Assembly (NCBI GenBank): GCA_027001895.1
Contig: JALTLP010000133.1
Location: 1 to 5,544, forward strand
Length of the DNA: 5,544 nucleotides
Origin: Chromatiales bacterium
GTDB lineage: Bacteria > Pseudomonadota > Gammaproteobacteria > UBA6429 > Thiohalophilaceae
Direction of reading: 5' to 3'
Shown here: one piece after another, positions 1-5,542 of the stretch
Layout of the letters: the number at the start of each line of letters is the position of its first letter
How positions within the stretch are numbered: the first letter of the stretch is position 1
The notes under the pieces: model-generated
The model's input: only the letters and a program-made list of their open reading frames with translations
Told to the model about the DNA's origin: nothing
Databases searched by the model: none
Made by a program: the position numbers and the translations under genes

Positions 1-1353
1 AAGAAAACAGGCTGCGGTAATGGTACCGGCTTCGCGGCCCCCTATATTGGCCATGTCGGCAAAGTTACTTTTAAGTTGTTCCTGGTAGTCTTCCCATAAT
101 GGCATTTGCCAGGTGCGATCACCGCTGGTATTTCCGGCCTTTAGTAAGTCCTGAGCAAGTTTATCGTTATTGCTTAATAAGCCACTGCAATGGCTGCCCA
201 GCGCAACAACACAGGCGCCGGTTAATGTGGCTGTATCGATAACTGTTTTAGGATCAAATTTTTCGGCATAGGTGAGTGCATCGCATAAAATTAAACGGCC
301 CTCAGCATCAGTGTTTAAAATTTCAATGGTCTGGCCGGACATGCTGGTAACAATATCGCCGGGTTTACTGGCTGCACCATCGGGCATGTTCTCAACACTG
401 GGAATAATCGCAACCACGTTTATTTTTAACTGCAACCTGGATACTGCAGCCATGGTGCCTATAACACCGGCAGCTCCACACATATCAAATTTCATTTCAT
501 CCATTGCTGCACCCGGCTTAAGGGATATACCACCGGAATCAAACGTTACTCCTTTGCCAACAAGAACATAGGGTTTGTCCTTTGCTTTACCACCTTTGTA
601 TTCCATTACGATAAGTTTAGGGGGTTGGCGACTGCCTTTGGCAACGGATAAGAGCGAGCCCATTTTAAGTTTTTTCATCTCTGCTTCGTTGAGCACGCTT
701 ACTTTTGTTTTTTTACACTGTTTGGATTGCTGAGTAGCCTGTTTAGCCAAATAGGCCGGAGTACAAATATTGCCAGGCAGATTACCCAGTCGACGTGCGA
801 TGTCCATGCCGGCAGAAATTGCCGTTGCTGTTTTTGTCGCTTGTTGCGCTTTTGTCAGATCACGCTTGTTCTGGACATTGAGCGTAATACTTTTCAGCGG
901 AGCTTTTTGGATGTTTTTGCTTTTTAACTCATCAAAGACATAAGCTGTTTCCAGAAGTGCTTCTGCTGCATGGCGAATTTTATCCGCACAAGTGGTGTCT
1001 TTTATTTCAAGTTCGCTTGTATATAACAGGGCATCTTTTATGTTTGCCTTTTTTAAAGCGTTATATATGTGGCAATGCATTTTGCGCAGGTTTTTAATCG
1101 ACAGGCTTTTTTGCTTGCCTGCACCAACGAGCATAATACGTTCGGCCACAAGTCCTTGCGGGTTATCGAGCAACAGGGTGTGCCCCAGTTTGCCATCAAA
1201 ATCACCTTTTTTAACCAGGCTGCTGATTCGGTTATTACAAGCTGAATCGACAAGTTTTGCTGAAGGACTGAGTTGCCTTTTTTCATTAATAGCCACAACG
1301 ATGCAGGCTGATTTCTGAGATTCGACTTGCGTGATTTTGACGCGAATATCCAT
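1..1353 (-). CDS. pepA: Leucyl aminopeptidase PepA (M17 family), 3' end missing
   Basis: Cytosolic M17 metallo-aminopeptidase that removes N-terminal residues from peptides; E. coli PepA also binds DNA (carAB control, XerCD recombination). I translated 451 codons by hand from the ATG at 1353 to the window edge with no stop or frameshift. The family is about 500 residues, so roughly 50 C-terminal residues lie outside. The catalytic domain is unmistakable: GKGVTFDSGG (from about residue 266), MDEMKFDMCGAA (284-295) and the M17 signature NTDAEGRL (347-354, bases 292-315). By analogy with E. coli PepA (numbering shifted by 3), the two-metal ligands are K267, D272, D290, D349 and E351, and the catalytic residues are K279 and R353; all are present. 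The N-terminal ~160 residues are more divergent and lysine-rich, as usual. The start is fixed by AAGGAG five nt upstream. It is divergent from lptF, a conserved gammaproteobacterial arrangement. Confidence 0.97.
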   Translation of the reverse strand, partial: MDIRVKITQVESQKSACIVVAINEKRQLSPSAKLVDSACNNRISSLVKKGDFDGKLGHTLLLDNPQGLVAERIMLVGAGKQKSLSIKNLRKMHCHIYNALKKANIKDALLYTSELEIKDTTCADKIRHAAEALLETAYVFDELKSKNIQKAPLKSITLNVQNKRDLTKAQQATKTATAISAGMDIARRLGNLPGNICTPAYLAKQATQQSKQCKKTKVSVLNEAEMKKLKMGSLLSVAKGSRQPPKLIVMEYKGGKAKDKPYVLVGKGVTFDSGGISLKPGAAMDEMKFDMCGAAGVIGTMAAVSRLQLKINVVAIIPSVENMPDGAASKPGDIVTSMSGQTIEILNTDAEGRLILCDALTYAEKFDPKTVIDTATLTGACVVALGSHCSGLLSNNDKLAQDLLKAGNTSGDRTWQMPLWEDYQEQLKSNFADMANIGGREAGTITAACFL

Positions 1354-1358
1354 TCGGA

Positions 1359-1364
1359 CTCCTT
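1359..1364 (-). promoter_or_regulatory. Shine-Dalgarno of pepA
   Basis: On the minus strand AAGGAG lies 5 nt before the ATG at 1353. It is the strongest ribosome binding site in the window and fixes the pepA start. Confidence 0.85.
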
Positions 1365-1374
1365 AATTATTAAG
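1362..1374. promoter_or_regulatory. 13-bp palindrome in the pepA leader
   Basis: The sequence is CTTAAT-T-ATTAAG, with perfect 6-bp arms around one base. It directly abuts and partly overlaps the pepA Shine-Dalgarno. The one-base centre is too tight for a good RNA hairpin, so a protein-binding site is the more likely reading. AT-rich dyads of this size can also arise by chance. Confidence 0.3.
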
Positions 1375-1428
1375 AAACAGTAATTTTATTTTGCTATTGG
1401 CCCTGAGATTCCTGAGCTGAACTAGTGT

Positions 1429-1434
1429 ATTATC
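1429..1434 (-). promoter_or_regulatory. Candidate -10 box for pepA
   Basis: The minus strand reads GATAAT (5 of 6 to the sigma-70 consensus TATAAT), preceded by TTTA. It would give a leader of about 70 nt before the pepA start. I see no convincing -35 box at 16-18 bp, so this rests on the -10 alone. Confidence 0.35.
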
Positions 1435-1440
1435 TAAAGT

Positions 1441-1446
1441 TATAAT
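1441..1446 (+). promoter_or_regulatory. Candidate -10 box for lptFG
   Basis: The plus strand carries a perfect TATAAT about 75 nt before the lptF start. Upstream, only weak -35 candidates exist (3 of 6 matches near 1417-1423). It lies just 6 bp from the opposing pepA -10 candidate, so the two promoters would interfere if both are real. Confidence 0.4.
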
Positions 1447-1521
1447 TTAATCTGATTTGCACCTGATTTAAAGTATCTTACAGACATTAATACCATTAAA
1501 ACACGATTTTGAACCAGTATT

Positions 1522-2619
1522 GTGATTATTGACCGTTATCTGATAAAAGAAGTTGTATTGACCCTTTTAGGCGTTGCTCTGGTACTGCTGATGATAGCAG
1601 TGAGTGGCCAGCTTGCCAGCCTGTTTGCCAAGGTTGTTGAGGGTATTTTAACGGTCGATACCGTGCTTTCCATGCTATGGTTAAAGATACTGGTAACCCT
1701 GGTTTTTATCCTGCCGCTTTCACTTTACCTGGGCATCTTACTGGCTTTTAGTCGCCTGTACAAAGACAGTGAAATGGTGGTGCTCACTGCCTGTGGTATG
1801 GGTAAATTCAGAATACTTCGTGCTGTGCTGGGACTGGCTATTTTTATGGCTTTATTACAGGCTGCACTGACCCTGGTTATTGCGCCCTGGGCAGAAGTGC
1901 GCACCCAGCAAATATATGCAGAAGTTGAAGCACAGTCAGATGTGAAAGGTATTGTGCCGGGACGATTTAAGGAACTCCAGGACGGGGTTGGTGTACTCTA
2001 TGTACAGGAAGCCAATGAAGAACGCACAAGGATTAAAAACCTGTTTGTGCAGCAATACCAGCAAAATAACATGGCTGTTATCTCAGCAGCCGGTGGCCGG
2101 CAATATGTTGACAAAGAAACCGGTGATCGCTTTGTGGTGCTTGAAAACGGCAGTCGGTATGAAGGTCAGCCGAATAAGGGAAATTATGCCATTATAAAGT
2201 TTGATGAGCACGGTGTCAGAATTAAAGAACGTGATGTTGCGTCCATTCGTTATAAACATTATTCAATACCAACGATAGATTTGTATAAATCAAACAAACC
2301 CGGTGACACTGCCGAATTACAGTCACGTATCTCATCTGCAATTTTAGTTTTTGTGTTAACGCTGTTAGCTGTCCCCTTAAGTCGAACTTCACCCCGTCAG
2401 GGGCGTTATGCCAAACTGGCGATTGCTTTGCTACTTTATATAACCTATACCAACCTGCTCAATGTTGCGCGTGCCTGGTTAACCAGGGGCGAATTACCCC
2501 CCATAGTGGGGTTGTGGTGGGTGCATATTGTTATGATTATTGTCGGTTTGGTTTTAATGTTTAAACAAACCGGGTTTAAATATTTAATGCAACATTATTT
2601 TGGTAAACGTGCTACATGA
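1522..2619 (+). CDS. lptF: LPS export ABC transporter permease LptF
   Basis: Inner-membrane permease subunit of LptB2FG, which extracts lipopolysaccharide from the inner membrane and feeds it to the LptC-LptA-LptD bridge. The protein is 365 residues (E. coli LptF 366). It begins MIIDRYLIKE, very close to the family N-terminus. Predicted membrane segments are at about 11-35, 52-79 and 98-122, then a periplasmic beta-jellyroll domain (about 123-266), then segments at 270-287, 296-315 and 328-347. Family motifs are the cytoplasmic coupling region YKDSEMVVLTACGM (80-93) and the post-TM4 SPRQGRYAK (290-298). The start is GTG; a stop at 1510-1512 leaves only ATT (1519) as an alternative, so GTG at 1522 is nearly forced although no clear Shine-Dalgarno precedes it. 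It overlaps lptG by 4 nt and is divergent from pepA. Confidence 0.96.
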   Translation: MIIDRYLIKEVVLTLLGVALVLLMIAVSGQLASLFAKVVEGILTVDTVLSMLWLKILVTLVFILPLSLYLGILLAFSRLYKDSEMVVLTACGMGKFRILRAVLGLAIFMALLQAALTLVIAPWAEVRTQQIYAEVEAQSDVKGIVPGRFKELQDGVGVLYVQEANEERTRIKNLFVQQYQQNNMAVISAAGGRQYVDKETGDRFVVLENGSRYEGQPNKGNYAIIKFDEHGVRIKERDVASIRYKHYSIPTIDLYKSNKPGDTAELQSRISSAILVFVLTLLAVPLSRTSPRQGRYAKLAIALLLYITYTNLLNVARAWLTRGELPPIVGLWWVHIVMIIVGLVLMFKQTGFKYLMQHYFGKRAT

Positions 2620-3680
2620 AACTTCTGGAACAATATATCGGGCGCACCGTTGCAAGCAGTGTTATTACAGTTATTCTTGTAATCAGCTCATTATTTTTGC
2701 TGATTGGTTTTGCCGGAGAGTTTGATGCTATTGGCCATGCGAATTATACAATATGGAAAGCAGCTGTTTATACATTGTTATTGTTACCGGATCGCATCTA
2801 TGAATTTTTTCCTTTAGCTACTTTGCTGGGTTCAATTTTAGGTCTGGGTGCGCTGGCTAACAGCAGTGAACTGGTCGTTGTTCGTGCGGCCGGCGTTTCT
2901 ATTTTTCGTATTGTTGTTGCCATTATGAAAACAGCACTTATACTTATGTTTATTGCATTTATACTTGGAGAGGTGATTGCTCCGCCAGCATTAAAATATG
3001 CAACCCAGCAACGTGTTAAAGCTTTGTCACAGGATATCAGCCTGAATACCCAGTATGGACTCTGGGCGCGTGACAACAATACTTATATTCATGTGCAACG
3101 CGCGAGCAACGATGGCACCCTGTTTAATATCCACCTGTATCGTTTTGATAATAATCAGCAGTTACAACAAATTTTATATGCCAAAACAGCGCATTATGAT
3201 GGTAAACAATGGTTGTTAAATAATATTGACCAGACAGATATCAGCATTAAGCAAATAAAAGTAACGCATTTAAAATTTATGAACTGGCAAACATTACTGG
3301 ATCCGGAGCTTGTTAGTGTGGTGACATTTGAACCGTCGAAACTTTCTATCTGGAAACTGGGTAGTTATATTACTTACCTGAAAGATAATGGTCTTGAAAC
3401 AGCACAGTATGAACTTGCATTATGGTCGAAGATAATTATGCCGCTAACCATTGCGGCTATGGTATTACTTGCGGTGCCCTATGTGTTTGGTTCGTTACGC
3501 CGTACCAGTGTTGGTCAGCAGATTTTAATAGGCTTTCTTGCGGGCTTAAGCTTTTTTATTGCCAATCGCTTACTTGGGCAAATGAGTATTGTTTATAACT
3601 TTCATCCAATCCTGGGCGCGAGTGTGCCGACCTTGCTGGTCTTTATTGGGGCTTTTTATATGTTCAGGCGGCAGGCTTAG
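2616..3680 (+). CDS. lptG: LPS export ABC transporter permease LptG
   Basis: The second permease of LptB2FG, forming a heterodimer with LptF around the LPS-binding cavity. The protein is 354 residues (E. coli 360). Membrane segments fall at about 11-33, 57-80, 101-123, 271-291, 302-319 and 331-349, with a periplasmic jellyroll domain at about 124-265. Recognisable LptG motifs are EFFPLATLLGSILGLG (63-78), the coupling-helix stretch NSSELVVVRAAGVS (82-95), ALWSKIIMPL (268-277) and the loop FGSLRRTSVGQQ (291-302). The ATG at 2616 overlaps the lptF stop as ATGA, indicating translational coupling and equal subunit output. The last 17 bp overlap the 3' end of the convergent RDD gene. I see no intrinsic terminator after it. 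Confidence 0.96.
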   Translation: MKLLEQYIGRTVASSVITVILVISSLFLLIGFAGEFDAIGHANYTIWKAAVYTLLLLPDRIYEFFPLATLLGSILGLGALANSSELVVVRAAGVSIFRIVVAIMKTALILMFIAFILGEVIAPPALKYATQQRVKALSQDISLNTQYGLWARDNNTYIHVQRASNDGTLFNIHLYRFDNNQQLQQILYAKTAHYDGKQWLLNNIDQTDISIKQIKVTHLKFMNWQTLLDPELVSVVTFEPSKLSIWKLGSYITYLKDNGLETAQYELALWSKIIMPLTIAAMVLLAVPYVFGSLRRTSVGQQILIGFLAGLSFFIANRLLGQMSIVYNFHPILGASVPTLLVFIGAFYMFRRQA

Positions 3681-4221
3681 TTACTGTTGTAAGTATTACA
3701 CGGGTTGAACTAAAACGGTTGCGCCAGGAATTTTTCAGGTTTCCACTAATTAATAAAATAATACCAACGCCAAGTACAATACTGGCAGGCAGTCTGGATA
3801 AGGCATTAATAACCGGGTGTGACAGCTCAGGATTTTTTGCAAACATCAGGTAACTGCCAATAGCAATAAACAGCCAGGCTGGAATACCACTAATAAAACG
3901 TAACAGTGCATGCCAGAGGCTTACAGGTTTACCGTCATCGGTTATCAGTCGTAATTTCCAGGAACGCATTCCCAACGTTTGCCCGCCATGTGTCCAGAAC
4001 CAGGCATAAAAACCATACCAGACAAATAATATATAGGTCGTCATAAACGGGTTGCCGGGTTTTACCGGTTCGCCATGGGTTAAGGGTAAGGTGAGCGCAG
4101 AGGCCACCATAAAGACGGCGGCCAGTAACCAGGCATCATAAAATACTGCCAGGAGTTGTCGTACAGGGCCTGCGAGCTGGTTGTTTTTATGATTATTCAT
4201 TAGCAGATCATGATATTTCAA
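3664..4221 (-). CDS. RDD-family integral membrane protein
   Basis: A small inner-membrane protein of the RDD family (PF06271), whose function is not established. The protein is 185 residues with hydrophobic segments at about 23-46, 60-78, 104-128 and 143-160. The hallmark arginine at the start of helix 1 and aspartate within it are R21 and D29 (PVRQLLAVFYDAW). The typical inter-helix motif GQTLGMRSWKLRLITDDG follows at 80-97. The usual C-terminal aspartate (commonly in a HDR..GTRV context) appears to be asparagine here, N168 in SWRNRFSSTRV. The start is uncertain. TTG at 4221 has CAGGA five nt upstream (4227-4231), while the ATG at 4200 (178 residues) has no good ribosome site, so I prefer TTG. 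It converges on lptG and is divergent from the small-gene cluster. RDD genes beside lptFG occur in other gammaproteobacteria, as I recall. Confidence 0.85.
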   Translation of the reverse strand: MKYHDLLMNNHKNNQLAGPVRQLLAVFYDAWLLAAVFMVASALTLPLTHGEPVKPGNPFMTTYILFVWYGFYAWFWTHGGQTLGMRSWKLRLITDDGKPVSLWHALLRFISGIPAWLFIAIGSYLMFAKNPELSHPVINALSRLPASIVLGVGIILLISGNLKNSWRNRFSSTRVILTTVTKPAA

Positions 4222-4226
4222 GGTGT

Positions 4227-4231
4227 TCCTG
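4227..4231 (-). promoter_or_regulatory. Shine-Dalgarno supporting the TTG start of the RDD gene
   Basis: On the minus strand CAGGA lies 5 nt before TTG 4221. The in-frame ATG at 4200 has only GATCTGCTA before it. This decides for the longer, TTG-initiated product. Confidence 0.5.
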
Positions 4232-4235
4232 TCAA

Positions 4236-4248
4236 ACGATTTAATCGT
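4236..4248. promoter_or_regulatory. 13-bp palindrome before the RDD gene
   Basis: The sequence is ACGATT-T-AATCGT, with perfect 6-bp arms. It sits 15-27 nt upstream of the RDD start and overlaps the candidate -10 of that gene, where an operator would be expected. No regulator is encoded nearby to match it. Confidence 0.35.
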
Positions 4249-4272
4249 AGGGAATTAATTTATCAGGCACAA
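4244..4272 (-). promoter_or_regulatory. Candidate promoter of the RDD gene
   Basis: On the minus strand TTGTGC (4272-4267) and TACGAT (4249-4244) are separated by 17 bp. They match the sigma-70 consensus at 3 of 6 and 4 of 6 positions. The resulting leader would be short, about 15 nt, just enough for the Shine-Dalgarno at 4227-4231. The call is weak. Confidence 0.3.
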
Positions 4273-4309
4273 TTAAAAGAATTAATAGCTAAAAAATAAT
4301 TTAAGTGCA

Positions 4310-4335
4310 GTTAACCGATTAACAAACAGTTTGTT
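4310..4335. promoter_or_regulatory. Two abutting dyads upstream of the DUF2173-like cluster
   Basis: GTTAA-ccga-TTAAC (4310-4323) runs into AACAAAC-A-GTTTGTT (4321-4335); both have perfect arms (5 and 7 bp). They lie 62-87 nt upstream of gene A, immediately before its candidate -35. This is a plausible operator for the cluster, or for both divergent units. It is inferred from symmetry only. Confidence 0.4.
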
Positions 4336-4337
4336 GG

Positions 4338-4366
4338 TTGCATTATTGATATGGCTGGTTTAAAAC
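4338..4366 (+). promoter_or_regulatory. Candidate promoter of the DUF2173-like operon
   Basis: TTGCAT (4338-4343) and TAAAAC (4361-4366) with 17-bp spacing match the sigma-70 consensus at 3 of 6 and 4 of 6 positions. Transcription would start near 4373 and give a leader of about 24 nt. It is weak by sequence, which would fit an activated promoter or an alternative sigma factor, or the true promoter may lie elsewhere in 4222-4396. Confidence 0.3.
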
Positions 4367-4396
4367 TATCAGGCAAATTAACAACAGGTAGGGTTT

Positions 4397-4753
4397 ATGA
4401 GTATATACAGTGAACTTGCAGGCTTGCCCGGCGTGATGGCAGCAGGTGAGTATTCTTACCGGGGGGATCGTTACCATTTTGCTGGCCAGTTAGGTGAGGA
4501 ACAGGCGCGCATGGCATCTATTATGTGCCGTGCAACCACGCTGGCAACCAATATGCAGGCCAATATGATGAAAGCCTTAAATGAGGAATGTGGTTGTGCG
4601 CCAGCGCAGGGCTGGATGGTGCGCGGCGATCATTTTAGTGTTTGTGTTTACGGTAATATTTTTTGTTTTGTGGATAACAACAATGCGTCTATCAACGACG
4701 TCATGAATTTTTTACAGGAGCATGTTGGTGAGCAAACCGGCGAGCTTGTATAA
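4397..4753 (+). CDS. DUF2173 / Roadblock-LC7-like small protein (copy A)
   Basis: Function unknown. The 118-residue protein resembles the DUF2173 family (PF09941), which I place in the Roadblock/LC7 fold group. It has no signal peptide or membrane segment, so it is probably cytosolic. The fold order fits: short helix with LAGLPGV (7-13), beta strands at 13-30, a long helix rich in Met and Ala (about 34-62), strands GWMVRGDHFSVCVYGN (72-87) and IFCFVDN (88-94), and a final helix ASINDVMNFLQEHVG (97-111). It has five cysteines (C44, C65, C67, C83, C90), far more than its two neighbours. C90 aligns with C89 of copy C. The start ATG follows AGGTAGGG (4386-4393). It is first of three tandem paralogues, 36 nt before copy B. 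The family call is from pattern memory. Confidence 0.75.
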   Translation: MSIYSELAGLPGVMAAGEYSYRGDRYHFAGQLGEEQARMASIMCRATTLATNMQANMMKALNEECGCAPAQGWMVRGDHFSVCVYGNIFCFVDNNNASINDVMNFLQEHVGEQTGELV

Positions 4754-4789
4754 CAGAATAATCAATGTTTAAAAATTGAGGATAATTTA

Positions 4790-5128
4790 ATGCCAAGTAT
4801 CGATTCATTAATGCAATTAGAAGGTGTGCAGGGCGCATTCAAGTTTTCACCAAAAGGTGAATTAGTTGAATTTAAGGTAAGCGACGACAGCGATTTAACC
4901 GAGTCGGTACTCGATTTATTAAGCCACCTGTGTGTTGCCAATATGTCGATTGCCACCATGCAGGCGCGTGGTTGGGAAACCATGACCGGCATGAAAGGCT
5001 TTTACCCGATCAACGGCTTTACTCTGGTGGGGTTTGCCTGGACAGCCGTTACCAGTGATGAATTTGGCGTGATTATGCCCAATGGCAACGTCGACTACGA
5101 AGCAGCCTATGCTGCTCTGGCCAGTTAA
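4790..5128 (+). CDS. DUF2173 / Roadblock-LC7-like small protein (copy B, divergent)
   Basis: Function unknown. The protein is 112 residues, soluble, with no signal peptide. It shares the N-terminal pattern of its neighbours: a short helix SIDSLMQLEGV (3-13), then strand FKFSPKGELVEF (17-28), where GELVE is identical to copy C. A helix at about 35-60 and strands at about 75-97 keep the same order. Its C-terminal half differs: the GW.VR...SV segment is replaced by INGFTLVGFAWTAV (74-87), and the DN..AS.N.VM motif of A and C is absent, replaced by PNGNVDYEAAYAAL. It has one cysteine (C48). The start ATG has GAGGAT six nt upstream. It lies 36 nt after copy A and 18 nt before copy C, so it is likely one transcript. 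I am less sure of the family for this copy than for A and C. Confidence 0.72.
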   Translation: MPSIDSLMQLEGVQGAFKFSPKGELVEFKVSDDSDLTESVLDLLSHLCVANMSIATMQARGWETMTGMKGFYPINGFTLVGFAWTAVTSDEFGVIMPNGNVDYEAAYAALAS

Positions 5129-5134
5129 AGCACC

Positions 5135-5139
5135 GGGAG
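5135..5139 (+). promoter_or_regulatory. Shine-Dalgarno deciding the copy C start
   Basis: GGGAG sits 7 nt before ATG 5147 and 4 nt before the adjacent in-frame GTG 5144. The spacing favours ATG; the products differ by one residue. Confidence 0.5.
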
Positions 5140-5146
5140 CAACGTG

Positions 5147-5479
5147 ATGATAAAACGAATGCTTGCAATTGACGGTGTTCAGGTGGTTTGCCATTTTCGT
5201 GATGACGGTGAGCTGGTAGAAGGTTATGGCATGATGAGTGACGAGCAAATCGCCGGATTAGCCCAGTTTGCCCACGACTATAAGCGCATTGTGCAGGGCA
5301 ATGCCGACCAGCTCGCTATGTTTACCCAGATGAACGGCTGGACGCCGCCGGGTGGCTGGGTTGTACGCAGCGAGCAGGTATCGGTGGTTAGCATTGCTAA
5401 TATGGTTTGCCTTATCGATAACAGTGGAGCATCGCTGAATGAAGTGATGCAGGAAATGACTAAGCTGGCGCATTGGTAA
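5147..5479 (+). CDS. DUF2173 / Roadblock-LC7-like small protein (copy C)
   Basis: Function unknown. Counted from the GTG at 5144 it is 111 residues; from the preferred ATG at 5147 it is 110. The Shine-Dalgarno GGGAG (5135-5139) is 7 nt from the ATG but only 4 from the GTG, which favours ATG. Residue numbers here use the GTG start. Features: LAIDGV (7-12), strand with GELVEGYG (22-29), helix about 33-58, WTPPGGWVVR (66-75), SVVSIANMVCLIDN (80-93) and final helix ASLNEVMQEMTKL (96-108). The stretch GW.VR...SV.....C..DN..AS.N.VM is nearly that of copy A, making C its closest relative here. It has two cysteines (C16, C89). No membrane segment. It is the last gene of the probable operon. Confidence 0.75.
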   Translation: MIKRMLAIDGVQVVCHFRDDGELVEGYGMMSDEQIAGLAQFAHDYKRIVQGNADQLAMFTQMNGWTPPGGWVVRSEQVSVVSIANMVCLIDNSGASLNEVMQEMTKLAHW

Positions 5480-5523
5480 TATTTCAATTTGTTGGTGGGG
5501 CTTTATTTTATACTAAAAAAGCG

Positions 5524-5542
5524 ATATAGCTTATAACTATAT
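5524..5542. repeat. Short AT-rich inverted repeat after the cluster
   Basis: ATATAG and CTATAT are separated by 7 nt. It lies about 45 nt past the copy C stop. The stem is too AT-rich to be a convincing terminator and no T-tract is visible before the window ends. The rest of 5480-5544 shows nothing recognisable. Confidence 0.2.

Noticed and set aside
272..571. Plus-strand ORF of 99 codons within pepA
   Set aside because: It is antisense to the catalytic core of pepA, whose frame I translated without interruption and whose motifs are intact; the antisense product resembles no family.
992..1318. Plus-strand ORF of 108 codons opposite the pepA N-terminus, and a minus-strand ORF at 1053-1298
   Set aside because: Both are alternative-frame readings over the clean pepA frame, with no ribosome sites of note.
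1485..1499. Direct repeat CATTAA-TAC-CATTAA before lptF
   Set aside because: Two 6-bp AT-rich copies in an AT-rich leader are easily explained by chance and do not align with a promoter element.
2798..3079. Minus-strand ORF inside lptG
   Set aside because: It is a shadow of lptG, whose full-length frame carries conserved motifs; no promoter or ribosome site supports it.
4919..5248. Minus-strand ORFs opposite copies B and C (also 4762-4992, 5258-5473, 5278-5487)
   Set aside because: They are antisense to plus-strand genes with good ribosome sites and clear paralogy; their translations are His/Arg-rich and look non-coding.
4397..5479. The three small genes as a toxin-antitoxin or phage-defence module
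   Set aside because: All three are paralogues of a single soluble fold with no toxin, nuclease, DNA-binding or membrane-pore signature, and no mobile element flanks them.
5500..5522. Possible terminator hairpin GCTTT...AAAGC after copy C
   Set aside because: Only five pairs form before a mismatch, the stem is AT-rich and no T-run follows it, so it is not credible as an intrinsic terminator.
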